Positions 20,926 through 32,681 are shown, numbered from the stretch's first letter. The stretch: DNA of 64,000 bases from Branchipolynoe longqiensis (GCA_030323885.1 CM059190.1:82576709-82640708), one strand, 5' to 3'. Numbers and translations are program-made. The notes: generated by a model from the sequence alone, not told the origin.

Positions 20926-21008
20926 AGAATTGTGGCTGTTGATTCTTTTGTTAACAATAAACTAGCTAGTGTTTTTCACAATGGAATACTATACACAGTC
21001 GTATTACA

Positions 21009-21345
21009 GACCCGGCGCGATGGCTGAATCGGTAGAGCGCGGGCCTCGCATGCAGGAGATGGGTGGGGGTGGGGTTTGCTTCCCAGTCGAGTCAAACCAA
21101 TGACTTATAAAATTGATACTTGTCACTTCCTAGTCAGGCACTCGGCATTAATAGGATAGGGCAAGACTGGTTAGCTCAGTGTCAAGATAATGTGACTGCG
21201 TGGGATATCAGGTCAGGGTGCTGGTGGCCTGATTACCCAGTAGGGAAGCACTATAAAGTGGCCATGAGTGCACACTGTGACAAATCGGTACCCGTCCTGA
21301 TATGGCCTTAGATGTTCTCAGGATGTAAAACTCCAACAACCAACC
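21009..21345 (+). mobile_element. tRNA-derived SINE, full length
   Basis: Head ggctgaatcggtagagcgcg with a weak B box, then the typical body and a tail of CCAACAACCAACCAACC. Confidence 0.87.
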
Positions 21346-22144
21346 AACCCGTATTATGGACGCAAATCGGGATTACTAATTACATTTTCAACAATACATC
21401 GGACAAAACGGCATTATCAATTCTGTATATAAAGTATGGAAGACAGACCAGCATTGTGGACAAAAATAGAGGTTATTAATTTGGTTTAATAATGATTATA
21501 ATAGCGGCAGGCAAAGTAACGACTGCTATTAATGTGGTATGTGTCTGGTTTGACTCGGCCAGGAATTGAACCAAATACCTCTGCATGAAAATAGGGTGCC
21601 CTGCCCAGCCAAGGATTCCACCCGGTTGAAGTGAATAAAAATGGCTACTTATTTCAAATTAAGATTAATAAAAAAACTAACTTTTATTTCTTTAGTCTTC
21701 ACATCGCATATAATGTTATTATGTATATAATATATATATATAATATATTCTATTAATTTTTTGTGAAGATTTATATATATTTTTATATTTCATTTTTTTA
21801 TGAATGATAAATATTGATGAATGCTGATACCTTCAGTTATTCAATTATAACCAACTATAATAATAATCGGCTATTTCTCTACTAGTCCCCAATACATATA
21901 TATGCTGTATAAGAATGATACCTATGATACCACCATATCCCTCATTTCCACCAACACTCACTCAGTCATGGACTGCTTGAGTCTGGACTACTCATCTACT
22001 GCTCCACCCTTCCCAACCTCAGCTCCGATGGTGGCGCCACCACCCGCTTCACATTGTAACCACTACTCACTGTACAACTTTCTAATATCTACGTCCGACA
22101 AGTATGAATAAGACCAATAATATCATTTCCACCAGCTTCAAAAG
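21346..22144. other. AT-rich intergenic stretch
   Basis: Holds a fragment resembling an inverted SINE head (21548-21620) and AT-rich low-complexity sequence. A 69-codon ORF (21902-22111) has no recognisable similarity. Confidence 0.4.
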
Positions 22145-22288
22145 ACCAAAGGTCATGGTGCCGGCGGCCTGGTTTCCCAGTGGGACAGCACTATAAAGTC
22201 GCCATGAGTGCGCACTGTCACAAGTCGGTACCTGTCCTGATATGACCTTAGATGTTGCTAGGATGTAAAACAACAAACAAACAAACAT
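22145..22288 (+). mobile_element. 5'-truncated SINE
   Basis: Starts inside the body at ggtcatggtgccggcggcct and runs through the 3' module to a tail of ACAAAC units. Confidence 0.82.
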
Positions 22289-22934
22289 CAAAAGTGTACC
22301 ATCATCAAGACCCGCCCCTTCCCCTCCCTCACCCCCTTCCCCTCTCTCACCCCCCGCCCCCACCAACCCCGCCCGCTTAACGACGATGGTGCCCGGATGA
22401 AGGGAGTACGGTGGGTCCGTTTCCGACAGCCCCTAACGATCCTCATTTCCTTATAAGGAGGATGCACTCAGCCAGTGTTAGTCCCTAACTCCCTCCCACC
22501 CACTACCCGCCCCTAATCACCCCCCCCCCCCCCACACCCCCACCCACCACTATACCAGCTCGCCACTTTCCCTCCGTCTCACAAACAGTATATCTACGAT
22601 TTCCTCATCCCTGCTTATCATCCTACTTATAGCCACTTATCACCTTCCAAGAACGACAACAATGCTCGCTGCACACCTATAAGTGAGGTGATTTGAGGCC
22701 TTGTGACGGCCATACACTTACCGATCATTGTAGAGTATCATACGACCTCCTTCCCCCAATGGGAATCGAGCATTCCTGGTCCTACCAATAGGAATCGAGC
22801 ATTCCTGGTCTCCATGGATACCAGTGATCTGCCCACCACCAATTGACCAATTTCATATGACATCAGCACATGTATTTAGGTCAGTGCGCACGCTGCTTGG
22901 CTGCAGGACAACATCCGGTCACACTGCAAACTTA
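22289..22934. other. C-rich stretch, no gene seen
   Basis: Contains C/CCCT-rich runs at about 22310-22380 and 22500-22560, and a short direct repeat (gggaatcgagcattcctggt at about 22760 and 22790). No exon signals. Confidence 0.4.
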
Positions 22935-23850
22935 ATGGCAGTGAGCAATCTTCATACAAAAAAAAGTGAAATATCTCTAAAACCACACCATCTAGAACAA
23001 AAAATGCCTGGTACACACATAGAAAACATATTCAATGAATAGATTATATTAAATTTATATGGTTCAATCAATCAATAGTTCCATCCTCTAGTCGAGGGTT
23101 GGATGCAATGGTTCTCCACTTGTCCCGATGTTGTGCTGTTCTGATAGAATGGTTAGGATTGTGCATTTCAATTAATTTTGAATAAAAATAGACGTTTTTC
23201 ACTGCGCGTACCGCCAAATTCAATACATTGTCAATGGTTGTGAGCAATCTTCATGTAGAAAAAGTGAAACATCTCTAAAACCACACCATCTAGAAACAAA
23301 CCGCGTGGTACACATATAGAAAACACATTGAATGAATAGATTATATTAAATTTATACGGTTAGGGTTGTGCATTTCTATTAATTTTTAATAAAATAGACA
23401 TTTTTCACTGTGCGTACCAGCAAACTCAATGCAGTATCAATGGCAGTGAGCAATCTTCATACAGAAAAAGTTAAGTATCTCTAAAGCCTAGAAACAAACT
23501 GATTGGAATACACATAGAAAACATGTTTACCAAAAAGATTATATTAAATTGATACGGTTAGGGTTCTGGATTTCTATTAATTTTGAATAAAACTTCAGTT
23601 TTGCACTGCGCATACGGCAAACTCAATGCATTGTCAATGGCGGTGAGCAATCTTCATACAGAAAAAGTGAAATATCTCTAAAACCACACCACCTAGAAAT
23701 AAACTGCTTGGAAAACATATAGAAAACATATTCAACGAATAGATTATATTAAATTTATATGGTTAGGGTTCTGGATTTCTATTAATTTTGAATCAAATTA
23801 ACATTGTGCACTGCACGTACTGGCAAACTCAGTGGCAGTGTGCATTCGTT
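22935..23850 (-). repeat. 204-bp repeat array, inverted relative to 8.5 kb
   Basis: The anchor gagcaatcttcat occurs at 22942, 23242, 23448 and 23644. The first spacing is enlarged by an 84-bp LINE tail. The units are the reverse complement of 8508-9128 and somewhat diverged. Confidence 0.87.
23065..23148 (-). mobile_element. 5'-truncated LINE 3' end inside the 204-bp array
   Basis: Starts caatcaatcaatagttccat and matches the 3' end of the LINE fragment at 32758-33170. It is flanked by ATGGTT on both sides. Confidence 0.75.
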
Positions 23851-24037
23851 CTGCAGCCAAGCTGCGCGCGCATACACAATGTTAACAAACATTGAAAGGG
23901 GTCTATAGCTATATGGCAACCATCCTTGACCTTTTGAGTGTGGTGCCCCCTACCCCAGCAGAAGGGTCAGGCCCTGAGTGCAATCACACCCAGACCTGCC
24001 AGCAGCACTATGTCTATTTACATCCCACTCAGGCACC

Positions 24038-24092
24038 ACCAACGCATATATATATATATATATATATGGGTATATATATATATATATATGCA
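24038..24092. repeat. (AT)n microsatellite with GGG interruption
   Basis: Two (TA)n runs flank 'atgggtat', bounded by acgc/gcac. Confidence 0.85.
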
Positions 24093-24154
24093 CCTGGTAA
24101 CATACACCAATCAGTAATAGAACAGGTGCATTCCTCCCCTGCTGAATATCGGAA

Positions 24155-24660
24155 TATTTTACCCAATGTTACTGAATGTATGCCTGGTGTGGAATCACTG
24201 ATGTTGCATCCAATGTTGGTGAATGTACGCCTTTTGTGAAGTCACTGATGTTGGATCCAATGTCAGTGAATGTATGCCTTGTTTGAGGTCACCGAAGCTA
24301 TACAATGTCGGTGAATGTACAGCTTGTGTGAGCTCACTAATGTTGTTTCCAATGTCAGTGAATGTACACCTGGTGTGAACTCACTTATGTTGGATCCAAT
24401 GTCGGTGAATGTATGCCTTGTTTCAGGTCACCGAAGCTATACAATGTCGGTGAATGTACAGCTTGTGTGAGCTCACTAATGTTGCTTCCAATGACAGTGA
24501 ATGTACACCTGGTGTGAACTCACTGATGTTGCATCCAATGTTGGTGAATGTATGCTTCGTGTGAACTCACTAATGTGGCATCCAATGTCGGTGAATGTAC
24601 GCCTGATGTGAACTCACTGATGTTGCATCCAATGTCGGTGAATGTATGCCTGGTGTGGGT
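24155..24660 (+). repeat. 47-bp minisatellite, about 10 copies
   Basis: The core unit contains catccaatgtcggtgaatgt followed by acgcctggtgtgaactcact. A variant pair containing gaagctatacaatgtcggtg occurs twice, about 140 bp apart, so two-to-three-unit blocks were themselves duplicated. Confidence 0.85.
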
Positions 24661-24904
24661 GTCTTGGTTCATTATATGATCTGTCTTGGTTCATTAAATG
24701 ATCTGAGTAGTCGGCCCGCTAACGAAGTTGTGGCGGGCTGTGGTTATCACAGACCCATAACGAAGCCACCTGCCGGCATGGGGCAGACGATCAAGTTGCT
24801 AAGCAACTACTTTTTATCCTTACATAAATACGCAATACGCAATGCGCCCTAAACGCTGCTATTGTAATGCCATAGGATAACATTGCATATTTCTAAGTTC
24901 ACAG

Positions 24905-25240
24905 ACCAGACGGGATGGCCGAATGAGTTAGAGCGTCCGTCTCCCGTGTTGGTAGACCGTGGGATCGTGGGTTCCAACCCTGGTCGAGTCAAACCAATGA
25001 CTTAAAAATGTATACTTGTCGCTTCCTAGCCAGGCGCTTGGCATTATTAGGATAGGACAAGACCTGGTCGGCTCAGTGTCAGGATAATGTGACTGAGTGG
25101 GATATCAGGTCATGGTGCTGGCGGCCTAGTCTCCCAGTGGGGCAGCACTATAAAGTTGCCATGTGCGCGCACTGTCACAAGTCGGTACCCATCATGATAT
25201 GACCTTAGATGTTGCTACGACATAAAACAAACAAACAATG
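24905..25240 (+). mobile_element. tRNA-derived SINE, second head type
   Basis: The head reads gacgggatggccgaatgagt and tagagcgtccgtctcccgt, with B box GGGTTCCAACCC. It differs from the CGGTGGCCGAATCGG heads but is joined to the same body and 3' module. Confidence 0.87.
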
Positions 25241-25507
25241 TAAATTCACAAATCTACTGATCCAAATACAAGGTATCTGCGGTTTATATATAAATATGTA
25301 CTATCGAGCTAGGCACAAGTAATGTGTCCAATTGTGGAGTTGACTGCGCAGAATCGTGGGGAGACATATCACAGGTGGCGCCACCGTATGGGTAAATTGT
25401 GCACGTGATCATGATACGGTAATACTGCTGGATGGAAGCGTCAGGATTTTTTTTTTTCAAGGAGCATTTAGTTATGTATTCATATTTGCATAATTAATCA
25501 CACAACA

Positions 25508-25751
25508 CATGAGGAGTTCAGGGGCAAAATCCTGTAAACACCAATTCAAAAATTGAGATAAGCCATTACACTCAAACAGTTAAAAGGTTATTTATTTGCA
25601 TTCAAGTTTGTTTGTTCATTACTCGCTTGCAATTTCATCACAATACAAGTGGAATTAGTAAGAATTAAAATTACCCTAACGTAACATTCAGTTATTTTAC
25701 TTCAATCTTTGGATTGGCGTTTGCAGGGTTTTGCGCCTGAACTTTTCATAT
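25508..25751. mobile_element. MITE, GAGTTCAGG family, copy 2
   Basis: Ends atgaggagttcaggggcaaa and ttttgcgcctgaacttttca enclose an AT-rich interior like that at 7563-7787. Confidence 0.7.
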
Positions 25752-25825
25752 GTATCTGACTATTCAGGGAGAATGGAGTGAACAAGTTGATCCTTTCTTG
25801 CGGGGCGGGCGGTGAGGTGGGGTGG

Positions 25826-25912
25826 TTGTGCCCTAGCAACATCAAAGGTAAGTACTGAGATCAGGACAGGCACTGGCTTGTGTCAGTGTGCACTCATTTC
25901 GAAGTTCAGATA
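25826..25912 (-). mobile_element. Degraded SINE 3' portion
   Basis: gttgtgccctagcaacatca and the following ggacaggcactggcttgtg are the inverted 3' module and the start of the body. Confidence 0.6.
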
Positions 25913-26124
25913 GTAGCCATGATACAAGGCAGAGTAACAACTGAAGACAAGTATTTGCAAGAATAACTTTAAAGTCTCAATGTATATCTAAATGTGGTAT
26001 AAAAATATGGAATTCACTTGACGATAATATCAAAAAACATTATATGTTTCAACGAATGTATAAAAAGAAAATAGTTAAGCTTTATCAGAGGGAAAACACA
26101 TAGTAGTCTAGTACATACATATTA

Positions 26125-26737
26125 GCCGTGTTCACACGGGCGGTGTAAATCGATTCATAGAAATCGACTTGTATAGTTCGGGTTACATTTCGCGTGTGAA
26201 CGCGCGGCTGAGTTGGATTAGGGCTGAATCGATTCGTGTGATCCGCATATTGTAAACCACTTGTAGAGGTAGTGTACGTGAATCGATTTCTGTGAACCGA
26301 TTTATTTTGCCCGTGTGAACGCACTGAGGCGGATTAAGGACGTCACACACATGCGCAGTCGAGACCTTAGTTTGTTGACTTTCTGGTCGATCAAAAGCAC
26401 ATGTTATATAATTTGGTCTATGAACCAGATAGAGGTGCACAGATGTTTTTTTCATCATTTATTTATAGGTTTTCACTGCCCAGCAGAAGTTTTTACGGTT
26501 CCAAAACAATATGATTCAGTCTTTACATATCTAGGTCGAACCCACACTCTCTCGTGCCGACGTCGACTAACTGAAACTGGCGCTGGTTAGTATGGACTTG
26601 CTCATGCGCAGATATCCACTTCCGCCTTAAACCGACTCAAGCACTGCCCGTGTGAACGCGAAACACTTTCAAACTAATTCGATTCATATGATTCGCCTTG
26701 TCTAAATTGCTTTACATTTTCCCCGTGTGAACACGGC
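26125..26737. mobile_element. MITE with CCGTGTTCACACGGG ends, ~613 bp
   Basis: Ends GCCGTGTTCACACGGG and CCCGTGTGAACACGGC are perfect complements. The core (gttttcactgcccagcagaa, then aggtcgaacccacactctct) is shared with 47386-47950 and 50919-51441, but the subterminal arms differ: here they are made of AATCGATT/GTGTGA words. Confidence 0.85.
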
Positions 26738-26992
26738 TCTAGAGATCTAATTTACAGTATTGAGGGTAATGTTGATATGCTTTTAACTTTTATTTTTCTA
26801 TTTATTATTTCTATGGTATAAGCAATGTATCTGTTATTTTTAAATGGGGAAAGCACCTCATAAGTATTGTACTTCTGCTTTCTCTTTTTTCATGTCAACA
26901 AATTACTGATATAAATATCAACTTGTGTGTACATTGATCATGGGGAAATAAATATTTTATTATTATTATTATTATAATTTTTGATTTCTGGG

Positions 26993-27660
26993 GCACCGGA
27001 GGCAGTGGCCGAATCGATTGTAGCGCAGGCTTCCCGTACGGAAGATCGGGAGTTCTAATTCTGGCAAGTCAAACCAATGTCTTACAACATTGATACTTAT
27101 CTCTATCAACCTGGCACTTGTCATTACCAGGATAGGGCAAGGACTGGTTAGCACAGTGTTGGGATAAAGTGACGGAGTTGGAAATTAGGACATGGTGTAG
27201 TCGACTTGGTATCTCAGTCAGATAGCACTATAAAGTTGCCACGAGTGCAGAATGTCACGAGTTGGTGTCCGTCCTGAAATGACCTTAGATTTTGTTTTGT
27301 TTGTTGTTTTACATCCTAGCAACATCTAAGGTCATATCAGGACGGGTACCGACTTGTGACAGTGCGCACTCATGGTGACTTTATAGTGCTGTCCCACTGG
27401 GAAACCAGGCCGCCGGCACCATGACCTGGTATCCCACTCAGTCACATTATCCTGACACTGAGCACACCAGTCCTTGCCCTATCCTAATAATGCCGAGCGC
27501 CTGGCTAGGAAGCGACAAGTATCAATTTTAAAGTCATTGGTTTGACTCGACCAGGACTCAAACCCACGATCTACCAGCACGGGAGACGGATGCTCTAACT
27601 CATTCGGCCATCCCGTCTGGTCCTTAGATGTTGCCAGGATATAAAACTCCAACAAACAAA
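26993..27660 (+). mobile_element. SINE interrupted by another SINE
   Basis: The head ggcagtggccgaatcgattg and body run to gaccttagat at 27290. The remaining gttgccaggatataaaactc resumes at 27630. An inverted SINE occupies 27291-27621. Confidence 0.88.
27291..27621 (-). mobile_element. Nested SINE with CCTTAGAT duplication
   Basis: A full-length inverted copy from tttgttttgtttgttgtttt to the head complement ggccatcccgtctgg. CCTTAGAT occurs at 27283-27290 and 27622-27629, so this copy is younger than its host SINE. Confidence 0.9.
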
Positions 27661-27884
27661 AGAAAACTATCACAAACCAATAGGAGACACCATACTAACC
27701 AAATGACCATGTAAGTGCAAGGCAAGACGTGCAGTTGAAATATTAAGTGTCTCTAAAGCAAAATGGGCTGAAAACAACAAAGAAAATGGAGTACCTGAAA
27801 CGCATACAAATTATTCACAAACCTAACCTTCAAAGGTGTGACAAAAACAAACAAAACAACTCATATATAGATTAAACCACTCAT

Positions 27885-28085
27885 TGCATGGATACAAGGG
27901 ATTACAAATGTTAACTATATACAAAAGCATAAACAAAAATCAAAAGAATTGGAAAAGGAAATCTTTGCTTGTTGGGAAAAGGAAATCAATCCGTATGGAT
28001 TATGACCACTACTACACAGTGGTGAAAACAAGTGCATGAACTTAACCGTTATGAGCCGAACAAACAAACCATCACTAAAAAACCC
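27885..28085. repeat. Second copy of the 20.7-kb dispersed repeat
   Basis: Shares gaaatcaatccgtatggatt, atgaccactactacacagtg and gccgttatgagccgaa with 20668-20925. Confidence 0.7.
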
Positions 28086-28099
28086 ACTAAAAACACAAA

Positions 28100-28592
28100 C
28101 AAACTTGAATTGTTTGAGGATGATTTAGAAGCCACTCCCACCTCAACCCCCACCCGGAGCCTACACAAACAAACTTGAATTGTTTTAGGCTGATTTAGAA
28201 GCCACTCCCACCTCAACCCCCCACCCGGAGCCTACACAAACAAACTTGAATTGTTTTAGGCTGATTTAGAAGCCACTCCCACCTCAACCCCCACCCGGAG
28301 CCTACACAACCAAACTTGAATTGTTTTAGGCTGATTTAGAAGCCACTCCCACCTCAACCCCACCCGGAGCCTACACAACCAAATTGAATTGTTTTAGGCT
28401 GATTTAGAAGCCACTCCCACCTCAACCCCACCCGGAGCCTACACAACCAAACTTGAATTGTTTTAGTGATTTAGAAGCCACTCCCACCTCAACCCCCCAC
28501 CCGGAGCCTACACAAACAAACTTGAATTGTTTTAGGCTGATTTAGAAGCCACTCCCACCTTAACCCCCACCCGGAGCCTACACAAACAAACT
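28100..28592 (+). repeat. 70-bp minisatellite, about 7 copies
   Basis: The unit contains aaacttgaattgttttaggc, tgatttagaagccactccca and cacccggagcctacacaa. Copies are nearly identical apart from C-run length changes and a 5-bp loss in one unit, so the array is young. Confidence 0.92.
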
Positions 28593-28950
28593 CCTCACCT
28601 CGGCTGCACAGAGAGTATCGTTAGTTGTATGGCAATGGGGGAAAGTGGTTAATTATTGAGGCTACCCACACCATATATTTATGGATAGTGATAAGTCCCG
28701 TTATCGCGTGTAATAAGATCTGGAGTTCCCCCCCCCCCCCTCCCCCGCCCCACACCCACTTGGGTGGGGGCTCCCGGCATGCATTGCTCACCTCCTGCGC
28801 GGGGCTTGACTCTCCACTCGCTCGGCCGTTTTCTTATGCATATATGCATGCATAATTAACCGGGAGTCACTGGGCATGCATCAGCAGTCACGTGACGGTT
28901 GTCTGCAGTGTGGTGCTGACCTCACATCCTTCAAGTGTCACCTGCACAAA

Positions 28951-29115
28951 CATAGGAGTTCAGGCGCACAACCCTGTAAGCATCAATCCAAAAATTGAGG
29001 TAATCATTGCAGTCAAACCTTCAAAAGGCTAATTTTTGTACATTCCTCTTTTTTGTTTGTTATTGTTAATTGCTCCATAACCATTTCATCACAAGAAAAG
29101 TGGAATTAGTGAGAA
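28951..29115. mobile_element. MITE, GAGTTCAGG family, truncated copy
   Basis: Left end ataggagttcaggcgcacaa, then the interior up to agtgagaataaaaattac. The right end is missing. Confidence 0.6.
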
Positions 29116-29231
29116 TAAAAATTACTCTTTTCCGCTGACTCTACTCTCTTGTGCGACAAAAAAAACACACCAAAAAACCTGTGCAACAGATATGTTGGAT
29201 GGTTGATATATATGATTATTTCTTTGCTTGA

Positions 29232-29545
29232 CAGGTTTTGCAACCTGGCAACATCTAAGGTCATATCAGAATGGGCACCGACTTGTGACAGTGCACACTC
29301 ATGGTGACATTTTTGCCCCGCAGAGAGATCAGGGTGCCGGCACCATGACCCTATTTCCCACTCAGTCAAATTATCTTGACACTGAACTAACCAGTCCTTT
29401 CCCTATCCTAGTAATGCTGATCGCCATGCTAGGTAGTGGCAAGTATCAATTTGTAAGTCATTGGTTTGACTCGACTTGGATTTCGAACTCCCAATCTTCT
29501 GCATGGGAAGCCATCACTCTTCCTGATTCGGCCACCGTGTTCGGT
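29232..29545 (-). mobile_element. tRNA-derived SINE
   Basis: Inverted copy from gttttgcaacctggcaacat to the head complement attcggccaccgtgttcgg. Confidence 0.85.
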
Positions 29546-29750
29546 GGTGAACTATGAAGGAAGGAGCCTGTGTATATGTAGTACCACAGAGTCTGTTGCT
29601 TGGAGAGGAAAAGGCGCGGGGGGGGGGGGAGGTGGGGGAGGTGGGAGAGATGGACGGCAGGACACAGGTGCTCATTATCTGACCCCACCCATCACCCGTC
29701 ACTCCTCACCCGCCCTGTTAACTTCCCAGCACACCCACCTAACCACCTTA

Positions 29751-30327
29751 AAGGGTGCATTCCTTACATGTGGCATGCGGCATGTATACGAATGCGAATA
29801 CGGCAAAAAATCTAAATGCCTTGAAGTCAATGGACTACATTCCTTACACGCGGTATGCGAATGCGAATGCGAATGCGTCAACTCGATCGGTCCCTGTAGC
29901 GATCGGTGCGGCATGCAGCATGCGGTGTGTGAATAGAAACATCAGTCGCACTTGTCCATTAGTTTTAGATGAGGAGAGGCGACTGAGCATTACGGAACGG
30001 TCACACACAAGGGTGCAGAGGGGAAACATGGTAGTGGTGGTGGTGGGGTTCGGGTTGGTAAAAATGCTACCATAGCCACAAAAATATGAATACTTATCTA
30101 TAATTTGGTAATTATAAAGTTAGGAACCCCCATGTGACGTACCAAGAGGTACATAGATATAAATGCCATATTAGGTCATATACAGTGCAGTATTGAGTAT
30201 ACTTGTTTATTTTTATTTTTTAAATATAGCCAGTCATGTGCCGCATGCCGCATGCCGCATGTAAGGAATCATGCCATTCGCATACCGCATGCCGCATACC
30301 GTATACTGCGTGTAAGGAATGCGTGCT
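29751..30327. mobile_element. MITE with GAATGC hexamer subterminal repeats
   Basis: Ends AAGGGTGCATTCCTTACATG and TGTAAGGAATGCGTGCTT. The inner arms hold GCATGCGG and GAATGCGAATGC repeats and a GATCGGT motif also present in 60014-60331. Confidence 0.75.
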
Positions 30328-30645
30328 TAAAGTTGCATAGTCCAATGGTTTTGAATTTCTGTATTTTTTCTGAGATAAATATATTAGATCGATCACTAGT
30401 ATCTACTTTACATTAGTTCAAAGTTACTTTTATTTTAAATGGTAAACTTTTGAGATATTTCGAGTGCAAACATGGAAAATTAGTTTTGGCAAGCTTGCCA
30501 AAACTTCTGCAGTAACAGGTTCTGTTAAATTGACTCAGTATTGCCTTCTACGCAGAAACAAATGCTTAATAAGTGCATCAGTATCTAAGTTAGTAAAATC
30601 AAATCTAGATAATTGGTTTGGTTTTGAAAATTTGATATTTCATCA
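30328..30645 (+). mobile_element. MITE, TTGCATAGTCCGATGG family, right end lost
   Basis: Starts aagttgcatagtccaatggt and runs through the interior to gaaaatttgatatttcatca. A SINE follows at once. Confidence 0.78.
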
Positions 30646-30663
30646 TTCCATATCCATGCCAGT

Positions 30664-30931
30664 GTGTTGTTGTTTTACGTCCTAGCAACATCTAAGGTTA
30701 TATCAGGATGGGTACCAACTTGTGACAGTGCGCACTAATGGCGACTTTATAGTGCTGCCCCACTGGGACACCAGGCTGCCAGCACCATGATCTGATATCC
30801 CACTCAGTCACATTATCCTGACACTTGAGCCAACCAGTCCTTGTCCTATCCTAATAATGCCGAGCGCCAGGCTAGGAAGCGGCAAGTATCAATTTTTAAG
30901 TCATCGATTTGACTCGACCAGGGTTCAGCCA
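30664..30931 (-). mobile_element. tRNA-derived SINE, head truncated
   Basis: tgttgttttacgtcctagca through gacttgaccagggttc-type sequence; it stops within the B box region. Confidence 0.82.
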
Positions 30932-30984
30932 TTTTCGGTCTTTTTTGCTTAAAATTTGTGAAGGAAAGTCAAAGTTCCTGTTTG

Positions 30985-31168
30985 CTCTATGGCAAATGCA
31001 GCAGCATTCGCATTCACATTCACACTAATTGGTCCATGGAGCGATCCCCTTTCCGCATTTGCTGTCGCATCTAAACATATGGAAGCACCAATATGCATTT
31101 ACATGCTTTTCCACTTGTTTGTCGCATTTGCATTTGCATTTGCATTTGCATTCGCATTCCGCATAATA
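30985..31168. repeat. (GCATTT/GCATTC)n block related to the hexamer MITE
   Basis: ggcaaatgcagcagcattcg, tggtccatggagcgatcccc and a run of TGCATT hexamers parallel the inner part of 60014-60331. Confidence 0.6.
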
Positions 31169-31425
31169 TGGAATGTTAGCTTTATCCGTCTGTGTGGCCT
31201 CTGTTTGTTTCTTTTTATTGGACTGTGCTGGCTGATGTAGGAAAGTGGGTGTGGTGTACGCAAGGTGTGTGGTGTGTGAGTAGGAGTGTGTGAGTGTGGT
31301 GTGCGTGAGGTGTGCGTGAGTCGACTGCAGCGATAAAAGAGACTGATTCCTTGATCTGCTCTCCATTGTCCCTCCTCAAGTCTCCAACCACACACTTGTA
31401 TACAAAACACACACACACACACCAG

Positions 31426-31511
31426 TATACTTACACCACGGGGGCCTCTTCGTCAACCGGGAGACTCAAGCCAAAGCAAGTCAACTTCTGCTTACCTGCC
31501 ATATCCTCAAG
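31426..31511 (+). CDS. Orphan candidate internal exon
   Basis: Between the acceptor CACACCAG and the strong donor CAAG|GTAAGT lies an 86-nt open segment. It codes YLHHGGLFVNRETQAKASQL then LLTCHILK (phase 2 in, phase 0 out). Composition and splice sites look exon-like against the repeat background. I do not recognise the protein, and no flanking exons are evident in the window, so this may be one exon of a gene with long introns or a chance match. Confidence 0.35.
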
Positions 31512-31526
31512 GTAAGTCTTATATCT

Positions 31527-32088
31527 TAAACCTGCATAGTTCGATGAAAGCTTCAAATTGTCGAAAGCAAAACACTTATTTAGATTTGAACCTACATATC
31601 TGTTTGTTTGTTTGTTGTTTTACATCCTAGCAACATCTAAGGTCATATCAGGACGGGTACCGACTTGTGACAGTGCACACTCATGGCAACTTTATAGTCC
31701 TGTCCCACTGGGAAACCAGGCCGCCGGCACCATGACCTTGTATCCCACTCAGTCACATTATCCTGACACTGAGCACACCAGTCCTTGCCCTGTCATAATA
31801 ATGCCGATCGCCTGGCTAGGAAGCGACAAGTATCAATTTTTAAGTCATTAGTTTGACTCGACCAGGGTTCGAACCCACGATCTATCAGCACGGGAGATGG
31901 ACGCTCTAACTCATTCTAGCTTAGATCCTTGTACACTTATTAAGTATTTGCTCCTACATAGAAGGATGTACTAAGTTACTTTAATTGAACATGTTACTGC
32001 TGAAGTTTTGACTCAGAGTTTTGACTAGCATGCCACAATTAAGTATGTGTTGCTACATAAAAGGATATGTTCAGATGAATAAATACTT
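31527..32088 (-). mobile_element. MITE, TTGCATAGTCCGATGG family, with SINE inside
   Basis: The left part cctgcatagttcgatgaaag is interrupted at about 31602. The interior resumes after 31914 (tagcttagatccttgtacac) and fades into an A-run at 32092. Confidence 0.7.
31602..31914 (-). mobile_element. tRNA-derived SINE, head nearly complete
   Basis: gtttgttgttttacatccta to gggttcgaacccacgatcta and gctctaactcattc, inserted in the MITE 31527-32088. No clear target duplication. Confidence 0.85.
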
Positions 32089-32111
32089 TACCAAAAAAAA
32101 AAAAAAAAAAA

Positions 32112-32466
32112 AGTTGGCATAGTCCGATGGGTTTTGAGTTCCTGTCCTTTTCTAAGATAAACATGTTCGGCTGATCATTATAATCTACCCTACTTTCATT
32201 CGAAGTAACTTTTATTTTAAATAGCTAACTTTTGAGATATTTGAAGTGTAAACAAGCAAAATTAGTTTTGGCAAGCAAGCTTGCCAAAACTCTGACACCA
32301 TAGGTTTCTGCAGTAATAGGTTTGATTAAATTACCTCAGTATTCCCTTCTATGTGGTGACAAATGTTTAACAAGTGCACCAGTGTTTAAGTTAGCTATGT
32401 AGAGTTAAATTGAGATACTTGTTTTGGTTTTGAAAATTTGATGCTTCATCGGACTATGCAGCTTTA
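32112..32466 (+). mobile_element. MITE, TTGCATAGTCCGATGG family
   Basis: Left end gttggcatagtccgatgggt after an A18 run; right end catcggactatgcagcttta. It is followed head to head by an inverted copy. Confidence 0.82.
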
Positions 32467-32622
32467 AGCCACTTTAATTGAACATGTTACTGCTAAATCC
32501 TATGGGGGGGGGGGAGGGGGGGCAGAGTGTTGACAAGCATGCCACAAATTAATTTGGCATGTTTACACTTCGAATATCTCCTCTAAGTTAGTTATTTTAA
32601 AGTGAAGTTACTTCAAACTAAA

Positions 32623-32681
32623 GCCCCGTCCTGCTATGACCTTAGATGTTGCCAGGACGTAAAACTGCAACAACCGAACAA
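32623..32681 (+). mobile_element. Micro-SINE: 3' module only, 59 bp, 10-bp duplication
   Basis: Begins gccccgtcctgctatgacct and ends in an ACAACC-type tail. TCAAACTAAA flanks it at 32613-32622 and 32682-32691. CGTCCTG near its start pairs with CAGGACG near its end. Confidence 0.85.

Noticed and set aside
24907..24990. tRNA-like sequence with good A and B boxes
   Set aside because: The acceptor stem does not close and the sequence continues into the SINE body. The same applies to 9980, 21010, 33366 and 41358, so these are SINE heads, not tRNA genes.
28100..28592. Regular repeats considered as a CRISPR array
   Set aside because: The units are contiguous 70-mers without unique spacers, in an animal-type genome, so this is a minisatellite.
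30665..30931. SINE copies read as conserved non-coding elements
   Set aside because: High similarity between distant positions is explained by recent retroposition with target duplications, not by constraint.
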